Positions 33,872-41,808 of a stretch of 64,000 nucleotides of DNA are shown piece after piece; within the stretch, counting starts at the first letter, position 1, and each line of letters opens with the position of its first letter. The stretch spans positions 123,781-187,780 of the forward strand of contig NZ_DALZQO010000003.1 of assembly GCF_032017025.1 (NCBI RefSeq), given 5' to 3'. This DNA comes from Hydrogenoanaerobacterium sp032017025 (lineage in GTDB: Bacteria > Bacillota > Clostridia > Oscillospirales > Ruminococcaceae). The notes under the pieces are model-generated. The model saw only the letters and a list, made by a program, of their open reading frames with translations, had not been told where the DNA came from and searched no databases. Made by a program: the position numbers and the translations under genes.

Positions 33872-33896
33872 TAGTATAGCGAGAACAAAGAAAAAA

Positions 33897-33926
33897 AGCG
33901 GCAAGGCCAGTGAAGGTCTTGCCGCT
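33897..33926 (+). other. Strong hairpin between prkC and rsgA
   Basis: AGCGGCAAGGCC pairs with GGTCTTGCCGCT (one G-U) around a 6-base loop. It has A residues before it but no T run after it, so it is a weak terminator on this strand. A smaller stem (CCTGC..GCAGG) follows it and reaches towards the rsgA start. Confidence 0.6.
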
Positions 33927-33972
33927 CCTGCAAAGTTAAGCAGGGAACATCTTAATATTTGGGAGAAGCAGG

Positions 33973-34860
33973 ATGGATGAAAAAAGCGGGTTAATTATGA
34001 AGGCAATGAGCGGGTTCTACTATGTGAAATGCGGTGACGAGCTGATTGAATGCCGTGCACGCGGTGTGTTCCGCAAGCGCGGGCAGGAGGTTTTTGTGGG
34101 TGATACCGCAAAGGTGGAAATGACCGACGGCGGCAAGGGCTATGTGGTGGAGATTGCACCGCGCAAAAATGTTTTGGTGCGCCCGCCGCTTGCCAACATC
34201 GACCAGCTCGTGATGGTGATTTCCACCTGTGAGCCTGTCCCTAACCTTCTGGTGATTGATCGGCTGATTGCCATTGCCGAGCGCAAGAGCATCGATCCGC
34301 TTTTGGTGTTTACCAAAAAAGATAGGGCGGATTCACGTGAGATTGCCGATATCTACCGCCATGCGGGCTTTCGTGTGATAGAGGTATCCAACACCACCGG
34401 CGAGGGGATAGATGCGGTGCGTGCACAGCTCTCAGGTAAAATCAGTGCGTTTTCAGGCAACTCGGGCGTGGGTAAATCCAGCCTGCTCAACCGTCTGGAC
34501 GAAAGGCTTGCCATCCCCACCGCCGAAATTAGCCAGAAGCTGGGCAGAGGGCGGCACACCACCCGCCATGTAGAGCTGTTCCCCCTGCCGGAGGGGGGAT
34601 ATGTTGCCGATACACCGGGCTTTTCATCGCTCGATCTGGAACGCTGCGAGACGATTCTGAAAGAAGATTTGGCAGAATGCTTTCGTGAATTTGCCGATTA
34701 CAGCGAGAAGTGCAAATTTACGGGCTGCTCTCACACCAAAGAAAAGGGCTGTGCCGTACTTGCCGCCCTGGAACGCGGGGAGATTGAGCCGACCCGCCAC
34801 GAAAGCTATGTAAGCATGTGGAACGACGTGAAAGACTTAAAGGAGTGGGAACTGAAATGA
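33973..34860 (+). CDS. rsgA: Ribosome small-subunit GTPase RsgA
   Basis: A 295-residue circularly permuted GTPase that aids 30S maturation. An OB-fold N-terminal domain is followed by TKKD (G4) before GNSGVGKSSLLN (G1) and DTPGF (G3), which is the permuted order, then a zinc knuckle CKFTGCSHTKEKGC. Next to prkC and thiN as in Bacillus; rpe, found between them there, is absent. Ends with ATGA overlap into thiN. Confidence 0.96.
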   Translation: MDEKSGLIMKAMSGFYYVKCGDELIECRARGVFRKRGQEVFVGDTAKVEMTDGGKGYVVEIAPRKNVLVRPPLANIDQLVMVISTCEPVPNLLVIDRLIAIAERKSIDPLLVFTKKDRADSREIADIYRHAGFRVIEVSNTTGEGIDAVRAQLSGKISAFSGNSGVGKSSLLNRLDERLAIPTAEISQKLGRGRHTTRHVELFPLPEGGYVADTPGFSSLDLERCETILKEDLAECFREFADYSEKCKFTGCSHTKEKGCAVLAALERGEIEPTRHESYVSMWNDVKDLKEWELK

Positions 34861-35480
34861 AGCGCTGTATTATTATAGCCGCCCACAACGAGACAGCAAT
34901 AAAAAACATTGTCCACATACGTCCGGATGATTTTATCATCTGTGCGGATGGCGGATATGCTTTTGCGGCAGCAGAGGGAATTGTGCCCAACCTTGTGGTC
35001 GGTGATTTTGACTCGTTTGAAGGCACGGTTGAAGCAGGCATTGAGGTAGAACGTGCTGCCCCGGAAAAAGACGACACCGATACACTGCTCTGCTTAAAGC
35101 GCGGCATAGAGCGAGGCTTTGACGAGTTTATTATCGTCGGCGGCATTGGGGGCAGGCTTGACCATACCATTGCCAACCTGCAAACAGTAGCGTATGGCTG
35201 TGAGCAGGGCTGTTTTGTCCTTCTGGCAGACAGCAAAAATCTTGTTACCATGATTGGGGCAGACACGGTAAATTTACCGCGGCTGGAGGGGTACAAACTT
35301 TCGGTATTTGCGTTTGGTGATGCCTGCACCGGTGTTTATGAAAAAGGTGTGAAATATCCGCTTACCAATGCAACCGTCACAAACACCTTTCCAATTGGAG
35401 TGAGCAATGAGTTTGAGGCAGATACCGCTACCATTTCATGCGGTGCAGGAAAGCTGATGATTGTGTTATCCAAAGAATAA
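34857..35480 (+). CDS. thiN: Thiamine pyrophosphokinase
   Basis: Converts thiamine to TPP. 207 residues with ICADGGYAFA, VGDFDSF and KDDTDT, the ATP/metal-binding sequence set of the family, and the C-terminal thiamine-binding beta domain (PIGVSNEF). ATG 34857 is coupled to the rsgA stop by ATGA. A terminator follows at once. Confidence 0.94.
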   Translation: MKRCIIIAAHNETAIKNIVHIRPDDFIICADGGYAFAAAEGIVPNLVVGDFDSFEGTVEAGIEVERAAPEKDDTDTLLCLKRGIERGFDEFIIVGGIGGRLDHTIANLQTVAYGCEQGCFVLLADSKNLVTMIGADTVNLPRLEGYKLSVFAFGDACTGVYEKGVKYPLTNATVTNTFPIGVSNEFEADTATISCGAGKLMIVLSKE

Positions 35481-35490
35481 AAGCAAGTTG

Positions 35491-35514
35491 GGGTGCCGTA
35501 AGGCACCCTTTTTT
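35491..35514 (+). terminator. Terminator after thiN
   Basis: GGGTGCC-GTAA-GGCACCC followed by six T. Ends the long housekeeping transcript and separates it from the spore-coat genes. Confidence 0.9.
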
Positions 35515-35588
35515 ATGTTTGTAACCAAAACCTTTCGAAATGCGTATGATAAAGCAAGAATAAAAGTAGAGGGAAGGACGGTGAGCGT

Positions 35589-35738
35589 ATGCGCAGACGG
35601 TGCGGCAGGTGTGTAAACTGGTGCGGTATAGCCATTGCAATTGGTGTGGGGCTGTTGGTTGTTTTGTTTTGCCCCTTATGGGTACTGCTGACACTGGCGG
35701 CAATTGCACTCATTGTGCTGGGTGCCCTGATGCTTTAG
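35589..35738 (+). CDS. 49-residue cysteine-containing hydrophobic protein
   Basis: A short open frame with AAGGA 10 bases before its ATG. The product starts MRRRCGRCVNWCG, with three cysteines in the first 12 residues, followed by about 30 strongly hydrophobic residues forming one or two membrane segments (a further Cys-Pro in the middle). It lies 21 bases before spoVM and is likely cotranscribed with it. I do not know the family; the basic Cys-rich head plus membrane helix and the location suggest a spore-envelope role. Confidence 0.65.
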   Translation: MRRRCGRCVNWCGIAIAIGVGLLVVLFCPLWVLLTLAAIALIVLGALML

Positions 35739-35759
35739 CGTTAGAAGGGTGGTACATAA

Positions 35760-35840
35760 ATGAAAATTGTTGTGGTAAAAAGCCCAAGATTCTTAGCGCC
35801 TTTGCTCCGACTGATCTTTAAGATCAAAAAGGATGACTGA
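35760..35840 (+). CDS. spoVM: Stage V sporulation protein SpoVM
   Basis: A 26-residue amphipathic peptide, the same length as Bacillus subtilis SpoVM. It shares Lys2, Lys7, Pro9, Phe11-Leu12, Arg17 and the final Asp with that protein; Pro9 is the residue important for recognising the curved forespore membrane. SpoVM anchors the SpoIVA coat basement layer. AGAAGGGTGG lies about 10 bases before the ATG. Position after rsgA-thiN matches Bacillus order, and spoIVA follows downstream, which strengthens the call. Confidence 0.92.
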   Translation: MKIVVVKSPRFLAPLLRLIFKIKKDD

Positions 35841-35856
35841 TGGCGCGCCATTGCAG

Positions 35857-35893
35857 ATAAGACCGTCCGCTGCTTGCGGATGGTCTTATTTTT
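35857..35893 (+). terminator. Terminator after spoVM
   Basis: 14-bp stem ATAAGACCGTCCGC / GCGGATGGTCTTAT (one G-U) with a 5-base loop and T run, 16 bases after spoVM. Confidence 0.9.
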
Positions 35894-35926
35894 GTATGTA
35901 CAGCACTTTTTCTTTGCATACACATC

Positions 35927-35955
35927 GCATATTTAGGACAACAAGCGAATATAGT
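35927..35955 (+). promoter_or_regulatory. Candidate sigma-E promoter of sipL-spoIVA
   Basis: GCATATT (35927-35933), 14 bases, then AATATAGT (35948-35955). This fits the Bacillus sigma-E pattern (KMATATT, 13-15 bases, CATACAMT) except for the first base of the -10. It is 36 bases before the sipL-like ATG and suits mother-cell genes. Recognition by sigma-E is inferred. Confidence 0.5.
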
Positions 35956-35990
35956 TACTGTAGAAACTGAAAGAAGGGGAGAGTATCCTT

Positions 35991-37526
35991 ATGGAGCTAA
36001 AGGTTATCAAAGAATCGGTTACCGTAAATGAGGTAGTTTACGATTCATTTACAGAGCTGCCCATAGAGTGTGATGTGCTGTTGCCGGACTATTGCCCCGA
36101 CATCATGAAGGTGCTGAAATGCTGCGCCACACCTGTGTTCACACAAACTACCGTGGAGGGCAGTAGCCTTACGGTAGAGGGGTACGCTTTGCTGGAATTG
36201 TACTACCTGTCAGAAAACAGGCAAATTCGGTGCAGTGAGCACAAAACGCCCTTCAGCAAGGTGTTGGATCTCAAGTGCACCCCCGAGAACCCAACGGTCA
36301 GTGTATCCGCTACGGTAGATTACCTCAACTGCCGTGCCGTTAATCAGCGCAGGGTTGATATTCGCGGTGCCATGACAATATCGGCAAAGGTAATTGCACA
36401 AAAGAGTGAAAATGTTGTAAGCGACGCTGAGGGCGGCGGTGTTCAGCTGCGCAAAAATGCAATGAACACAACCTGCGTGGTGGGTACCGCAGAGCGCCAG
36501 TTTACCGTGCGCGAGGATTTGGAGCTTGGCTATGGAAAATCTGCAATCGGTGCAATTGTGCGCAAACAGGTGCAGGCAGTAGCAACCGACTGCAAAGTGA
36601 TCTCAAACAAGATTGTAGTGAAAGGCGAGCTGATCATCAACCTGTTCTACCTCTGTGAAGAAGATGAAAGGCCGGAGACCATGCAGTACAATCTGCCCAT
36701 CAGCCAGATCATTGACCTTTCAGGCGTGGATGAGGACTGCAAATGCGATGTACGCTTCCGTGTAATATCCTGCGACATTAAGCCCAAAGCCGACCTGGAC
36801 GGTGAAAGCACTATGCTTTCTGCCGAGGTAACCCTTTGCGCGGTGGCAAAGGCACACCGCAATACACACGTTCAAGCAGTTACCGACGCATTTTCTACCA
36901 CCTATGAATCAAGCTTTGCCGAACGCCCAATTACAGCACTTAGGCTGATTGATGTCGTGGACGACAAGCACCACTATAAAGAGCATCTCGAGCTGCCCGA
37001 TGAGGTAGTGTCGGTACTGCACATGTGGTGTGACGCCGCGTTTACAGGTGGTAATCTGGTGGATAGCGGAGTACAGCTTGACGGCAGGCTGATGCTGAGC
37101 ATGTTCGCGATGGATAACGAAAACAATCCGGTTTATTTTGAGAAGCCTGTCGATTTTACCCATATGGTTGAGCTGACAGATCAGGAAGAGAACCTGCTTG
37201 CTGATATTACGATGAAGGCGGCTTCATGCGAGTTTACTCCAACTGGAGATGGAAGGGTTGAGGTTCGAGCAGAGATTATCATCTGCGGCACACTGTATGG
37301 CATAATGAAATGCGATGTGATGAGCGACCTTGCGGTGGATGAAACCAAGCCTCAAAAGCGGGACGGAAATACCGCCCTTACCATCTACTTTGCGCAGCAG
37401 GGCGAATGCGTTTGGGATATTGCGAAGCGGTATCACACCTCGGTGGCGGCGGTGATGGAAGAAAACTCCATGGAAAAAGAACTGCTGCAAAGCCGCGCCA
37501 CACTGCTCATTCCACTGATTGTTTGA
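35991..37526 (+). CDS. sipL: SipL-like SPOCS (DUF3794) and LysM protein
   Basis: A 511-residue protein with repeated DUF3794/SPOCS modules across the first 440 residues (for example YDSFTELPIECDVLLPDYCPDI-type and IGAIVRKQV segments) and a C-terminal LysM domain (GECVWDIAKRYHTSVAAVM) at about 465-510. This layout matches SipL of Clostridioides difficile, which binds SpoIVA through its LysM domain and replaces SpoVID. Here it is encoded immediately before spoIVA, which supports that role. GGGGAG precedes the ATG. Confidence 0.88.
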   Translation: MELKVIKESVTVNEVVYDSFTELPIECDVLLPDYCPDIMKVLKCCATPVFTQTTVEGSSLTVEGYALLELYYLSENRQIRCSEHKTPFSKVLDLKCTPENPTVSVSATVDYLNCRAVNQRRVDIRGAMTISAKVIAQKSENVVSDAEGGGVQLRKNAMNTTCVVGTAERQFTVREDLELGYGKSAIGAIVRKQVQAVATDCKVISNKIVVKGELIINLFYLCEEDERPETMQYNLPISQIIDLSGVDEDCKCDVRFRVISCDIKPKADLDGESTMLSAEVTLCAVAKAHRNTHVQAVTDAFSTTYESSFAERPITALRLIDVVDDKHHYKEHLELPDEVVSVLHMWCDAAFTGGNLVDSGVQLDGRLMLSMFAMDNENNPVYFEKPVDFTHMVELTDQEENLLADITMKAASCEFTPTGDGRVEVRAEIIICGTLYGIMKCDVMSDLAVDETKPQKRDGNTALTIYFAQQGECVWDIAKRYHTSVAAVMEENSMEKELLQSRATLLIPLIV

Positions 37527-37551
37527 AAGGGCGAAGGAGGTAACGGAAATT

Positions 37552-39030
37552 ATGGAAACACGTAATATCTATCAGGATATTGCCACCCGCACGCAAGGCG
37601 ACATCTATATCGGGGTGGTGGGGCCGGTTCGAACCGGTAAATCAACCTTTATCAAAAAGTTTATGGAGACGCTGGTGCTGCCGAATATTCCAAGTGAATA
37701 CCGCCGCGAACGCGCTACCGATGAATTGCCGCAATCTTCGGCAGGCCGGACCATTATGACTACCGAGCCGAAGTTTATCCCAGAGGAAGCGGTAGAAATC
37801 AACATGGACGATAACGCATCGCTGCAGGTACGGATGATCGACTGCGTTGGATACATAGTACCAAGCTCGTTGGGTTACGTGGAGAATAACGCGCCGAGAA
37901 TGGTAATGACCCCGTGGTTCGATCAGGAGATTCCGTTTAACATGGCGGCGGAGATCGGTACTCAAAAGGTAATTACCGAGCATTCCACCATTGGGTTGGT
38001 GGTTACCACCGACGGCAGCATCAGCGATATTCCGCGTGCCGAGTATGAAGAAGCCGAAATGCGTGTCATCGACGAGCTGAGGCATATTAACAAGCCGTTT
38101 GTGGTGCTGCTCAACTGCGTCAACCCAAACACCCCTCAAGCGCAGGACCTGCGCGATAACATGCAGGCGAAATACGGTGTTCCGGTGCTGGCGGTAAACT
38201 GCCTTGACCTAGAAGAGCTTGATATTAAAGAAATTTTGGCCTCGGTACTGTATGAGTTCCCGGTAAGAGAAATCAGTGTAGAAATGCCACGCTGGATTCT
38301 TTCACTCGGAAAAGATCACTGGCTGAAAAGCTCGCTGATGGGTTCGATCTTTGGTGCTTGCAACGATATTACTCATATGCGCCAGATTAAAGAAAAAATG
38401 CCTGCTATCTCAGAATGTGAGAATGTCAGCAATGCGCAGATCATGGGTATCGATCTGGGCAAGGGGGCGGCACGACTGTGTGTTAACATCCCGAGCCAAC
38501 TGTTTTATAAGGTGCTTGGTGAAACCACCGGTATTGAAATAGAGTCGGAAGAGGCATTGATGCCCTGCATGATCGAGCTTGCACAGATGAAGTGTGAGTA
38601 CGAAAAGGTGAAAGGCGCGCTTGATCAGGTAGCGGCTACGGGCTATGGAATTGTGATGCCGACGATGAATGAACTTACGTTGGAGGAGCCCGAAATTGTA
38701 AAACAGGGCGGGCGTTATGGGGTAAGGCTGAAGGCGAGCGCACCGAGCATCCACATGATGCGTGCCACCATCAACACCGAGGTAAGCCCCATTGTGGGCA
38801 GCGAAAAGCAAAGCGAAGAGTTGGTAATGTACCTACTCAAAGAGTTTGAGGAGAGCCCTGCGAGAATATGGGAATCCAATATTTTCGGTAAGAGCCTGCA
38901 TGAACTTGTAAACGAGGGGCTGCACAACAAGCTTTACCGTATGCCCGAGGATGCACGCATTAAGCTGCAGGAGACCATTGAACGTATTATCAACGAGGGT
39001 TGCACCGGATTAATATGCATTATACTGTAA
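37552..39030 (+). CDS. spoIVA: Stage IV sporulation protein A (coat-basement ATPase)
   Basis: A 492-residue protein, the same length as the Bacillus protein. It polymerises with ATP hydrolysis on the forespore surface to found the spore coat. N-terminal GTPase-like fold with Walker A GPVRTGKST at residues 24-32, IDCVGY as the switch region, and a C-terminal domain ending in CTGLICIIL, matching the family end that meets SpoVM. ATG 37552 has GGAGG 11 bases upstream; the extra upstream frame overlaps sipL. Confidence 0.96.
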   Translation: METRNIYQDIATRTQGDIYIGVVGPVRTGKSTFIKKFMETLVLPNIPSEYRRERATDELPQSSAGRTIMTTEPKFIPEEAVEINMDDNASLQVRMIDCVGYIVPSSLGYVENNAPRMVMTPWFDQEIPFNMAAEIGTQKVITEHSTIGLVVTTDGSISDIPRAEYEEAEMRVIDELRHINKPFVVLLNCVNPNTPQAQDLRDNMQAKYGVPVLAVNCLDLEELDIKEILASVLYEFPVREISVEMPRWILSLGKDHWLKSSLMGSIFGACNDITHMRQIKEKMPAISECENVSNAQIMGIDLGKGAARLCVNIPSQLFYKVLGETTGIEIESEEALMPCMIELAQMKCEYEKVKGALDQVAATGYGIVMPTMNELTLEEPEIVKQGGRYGVRLKASAPSIHMMRATINTEVSPIVGSEKQSEELVMYLLKEFEESPARIWESNIFGKSLHELVNEGLHNKLYRMPEDARIKLQETIERIINEGCTGLICIIL

Positions 39031-39040
39031 CGGTATACGC

Positions 39041-39065
39041 AAAAAAACCACCCATAATTGGGTGG
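39041..39065 (-). terminator. Terminator of the ROK regulator gene
   Basis: Minus-strand stem CCACCCA-ATTA-TGGGTGG followed by seven T. Correctly oriented for the leftward ROK gene. Confidence 0.75.
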
Positions 39066-39082
39066 CTTCATTGGGAAACATC

Positions 39083-39120
39083 ACAAGAGGTACGGAACAA
39101 ATAAGTTCCGTACCTCTTGT
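39083..39120. other. Perfect 16-bp hairpin after spoIVA
   Basis: ACAAGAGGTACGGAAC and its exact complement flank a 6-base A/T loop, followed by TTGGTT on the plus strand. It probably ends the spoIVA transcript although the T run is poor. The perfection of the stem suggests selection. Confidence 0.7.
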
Positions 39121-39198
39121 TTGGTTCAATGCTTCTAATACGTGATTCTCTTTATGAGTGGCACTTAGCTTCTTACTTTTTGTAAAAAACTGAAAACG

Positions 39199-40368
39199 CT
39201 AAGGGGATAAAGGCGGGTGCCACTGTGCATAAACCATTTGTGCGGCCCCTTCAATGATGGTGCGGTTGCTGTTTTCATCCAGTAGAAACTCGGGCTCGAT
39301 GGCTGCTTTTACCGCGCGCCGCGAATTATTGATGCTTCGAATAACAGGGAGCATGGTTTCATACAGGGTTTGGTTGATGCCGCCGATTACCACTGCCTCG
39401 GGGTCGAACAGGTTTACCATAATCGAAACCGCTTCGCCCAAAACCTCAGCATTTTCAGTGGTTGCTGCAAGGGCATTATGGTCCCCCGCCTCTAGCGCGG
39501 CAAGAAACTGCCGCCATGCCGCCAGGTTGCCAATGGACGGTTCGGTGCCGTCAAATTTTTCTGCAAAGCCATATACCGAAAGATCGGTTTGAAAACAGCG
39601 TTTGTTGCCGCAAACAGCGCAGCTTCGTGCGAGCCGCCCGAGTGGAGCGTGAGAAATTTCGGTGGAATATCCCCTGCGCCCGATGATATTGTTGCCCTCG
39701 CTGATGATGCCGATTCCGACACCCTCACCGAGGTAAAAGTACAGGATGTTTTGCAGCTTGCGTTTTTCAGCAAGACAGATGGCGCAGAGTGTAGATTCAT
39801 TCTCGATGAAGACAGGCTTACTTAGGCGCTCCTCAAGCATGAGACGCAAAGGCTGGCCCTCGTATAGGCTAAGCTCTGAAGCGACAATTTTACCTGTAAC
39901 AAGGTCGTAAATACCCGACACCGCCACACCAATTCCAATAACAGCCTCTTTTTGTGCGTTTGTTAAAAAACGGTTATAGCTTTGCGCGAGTGCATCCAAG
40001 CATGCTTCTAAGCTGCCGTTAATATCATAATAAACCCGGGTGCTGCAAACAGCCGAACCGCACAAGTCGCACAGGTTCAGCTCAATAACCCCTGCACTGT
40101 GAGCATCGATAGCGACGATGTAATAGGTATCGAGTTTCAGGCTGATCCATTTTGGAGTGCGACCGACGCTTCCGGTATCCTCCTCTGAAACTTCGGTGAT
40201 GATACCAATATCGTACAGCAGGTTACACAGGTTGGAAACTGTGGCAAAGCTGAGGTTCAGGTCGGCGGAAATCTGTTTTTTGGTCACTCCATCTTTACCA
40301 CGCAGATAATCTATGATATATTTAATGTGATTCTTGCGGATATCCACTACACTGTGGATTTTACTCAT
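39199..40368 (-). CDS. ROK family transcriptional regulator
   Basis: A 389-residue NagC/XylR-type regulator. N-terminal winged helix at about 10-70 (GVTKKQISADLNLSFATVSNL), then a sugar-kinase-like ROK domain with the zinc motif CAVCGNKRCFQ (the usual CxCGxxGC is varied to CxxCGxxxC). The normal catalytic DGT of ROK kinases is absent, as expected for a regulator. The ATG at 40368 is 6-7 bases after AGAGGTGG. An AT-rich near-palindrome (about 40389-40408) lies just upstream. Lies downstream of the nucleoside operon; whether it controls that operon is unknown. Confidence 0.88.
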   Translation of the reverse strand: MSKIHSVVDIRKNHIKYIIDYLRGKDGVTKKQISADLNLSFATVSNLCNLLYDIGIITEVSEEDTGSVGRTPKWISLKLDTYYIVAIDAHSAGVIELNLCDLCGSAVCSTRVYYDINGSLEACLDALAQSYNRFLTNAQKEAVIGIGVAVSGIYDLVTGKIVASELSLYEGQPLRLMLEERLSKPVFIENESTLCAICLAEKRKLQNILYFYLGEGVGIGIISEGNNIIGRRGYSTEISHAPLGRLARSCAVCGNKRCFQTDLSVYGFAEKFDGTEPSIGNLAAWRQFLAALEAGDHNALAATTENAEVLGEAVSIMVNLFDPEAVVIGGINQTLYETMLPVIRSINNSRRAVKAAIEPEFLLDENSNRTIIEGAAQMVYAQWHPPLSP

Positions 40369-40467
40369 TTCTACCACCTCTATTTTCTAATAATTATTAT
40401 AATTAGTATAAAAAATATTAGCAATGGCATAACAGCCAATCTTTACGTCCTTTATTTATGCAGAAAA

Positions 40468-40497
40468 GAAAAAACACCTTTTAGCAAGGTGTTTTTT
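40468..40497 (-). terminator. Terminator of the nucleoside salvage operon
   Basis: Perfect stem AAAAAACACCTT / AAGGTGTTTTTT with a 5-base loop, 30 bases after the OFA transporter stop on the minus strand. Confidence 0.88.
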
Positions 40498-40527
40498 GAT
40501 TCGTGTTGTTGTAACACAGCGAAGCAA

Positions 40528-41739
40528 TTATGCATCTACCTTGGATTTTCGAAAAATAAGTGCCGTGAGCACACAGGCCACAGTGCCAAAGGCAAGTAAA
40601 GCCAAGAACGATGGCACATAGCTGTGGTAGGCGGTTTGCATCATACCTGCAACCATAGGCCCCAACAGAGAGGAGGCGATGGTGGAAAGGTTGGTAAGTG
40701 CATAGTTAAAGCCCAGATATTTCATGCCGTACTGTGCGCGGATAAAATGGTTCTGCGCAATGGAGGTGCCGCCGTATACCGCGCCCACCAGTGAAAAGCC
40801 CGCCGCCAGCAGCAGGATAGAGCCGGAGGTGAAGGCCAAAATACTCAGTAGGGCACCCGCAATGAGGAACAACCCAATGAGCAGGTGGGTGAAACGGGGT
40901 CCTACGCGGTCGAGCAGATGGCCCCACACAAGGCGTGAAAACCCGTTGAAGATGGACACAACGCCGGCGACGAAACCGGCTGCCGCGGAGGTGGCACCGA
41001 TGTCGATGGCGGCGGGTGCTGCATGCCCAATGATCATCAGCCCCGCGCCGCCGGTGATGATTACCCACAGCACAAACAACTGATACGGCAGTTGGCGCAC
41101 CATTTCACGCGGAGGAACATCGGGTACGGCTTGTTGCGACACAGATCCGGTCGCCGGTGATGCTGCAACAGGGGCGGCGGGAATGCGCATCACGATTGCC
41201 GCAAGCACCAGCAGCGCGAAGTAGATCATGCCAATGATTAGAAACGCGGTGCGCCAGCCCCACAAATTGATCATGGACGTAGCGCCGGAACCGAGTACCA
41301 ACCCACCCAGCCCAAATGCCATCAGCAGTGAACCGGTGACGGTGCCTGCCTTTTGAGGGAACCAGAATACGACCGCGGTGAGCACGCAGTTGTAGCATAC
41401 ACCTACACCAAAGCCACTGAATACGCCGTAAAATAAGTATAACCCGAACAGGGTGGTAATCTTAACCGCGCCTAAAAACCCGACGAAAACCAACCCTGCC
41501 GCCACCAATAGTGAGAATCGCACCGACTTTTTGGCGGTAAAATAGCCCGAAAACATGCCGCCCACCACCGATACACTCATAGAAACGGTAAACACCATTG
41601 AGGTTTGTGCGCGGTCCCAGCCAAATTCGCTTTCGATCGGCGCGACAAACACCGACCACGCAAACAGCAGCCCGGAGAACAGCATCAGCAGCAGCCCGAG
41701 TATGAGCTGCATGCTGCGGTAAAACTTGATACGATCCAT
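40528..41739 (-). CDS. OFA-type MFS transporter
   Basis: A 403-residue twelve-helix major facilitator of the oxalate/formate antiporter (OFA) group (FAWSVFVAPIESEFGW, CYNCVLTAVVFWFPQKAGTVTG). OFA proteins mainly carry small organic anions. As the last gene of the nucleoside salvage operon it could export a carboxylate formed from the aldehyde end product, or be an uptake system; the substrate cannot be read from the sequence. A hairpin terminator precedes it, so its expression may be lower than the genes upstream. Confidence 0.85.
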   Translation of the reverse strand: MDRIKFYRSMQLILGLLLMLFSGLLFAWSVFVAPIESEFGWDRAQTSMVFTVSMSVSVVGGMFSGYFTAKKSVRFSLLVAAGLVFVGFLGAVKITTLFGLYLFYGVFSGFGVGVCYNCVLTAVVFWFPQKAGTVTGSLLMAFGLGGLVLGSGATSMINLWGWRTAFLIIGMIYFALLVLAAIVMRIPAAPVAASPATGSVSQQAVPDVPPREMVRQLPYQLFVLWVIITGGAGLMIIGHAAPAAIDIGATSAAAGFVAGVVSIFNGFSRLVWGHLLDRVGPRFTHLLIGLFLIAGALLSILAFTSGSILLLAAGFSLVGAVYGGTSIAQNHFIRAQYGMKYLGFNYALTNLSTIASSLLGPMVAGMMQTAYHSYVPSFLALLAFGTVACVLTALIFRKSKVDA

Positions 41740-41762
41740 AGGAGGTTGCCTTCTTTCCTCAG

Positions 41763-41794
41763 AAAAATGCCGCCGACCAGATAAGCCGACGGCA
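41763..41794 (-). terminator. Intra-operon terminator before the MFS gene
   Basis: Minus-strand 10-bp stem TGCCGTCGGC / GTCGGCGGCA (two G-U pairs) with a 7-base loop and five T. It lies between the isomerase and transporter genes. Confidence 0.65.
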
Positions 41795-41808
41795 AGGAAT
41801 CGATTGAA

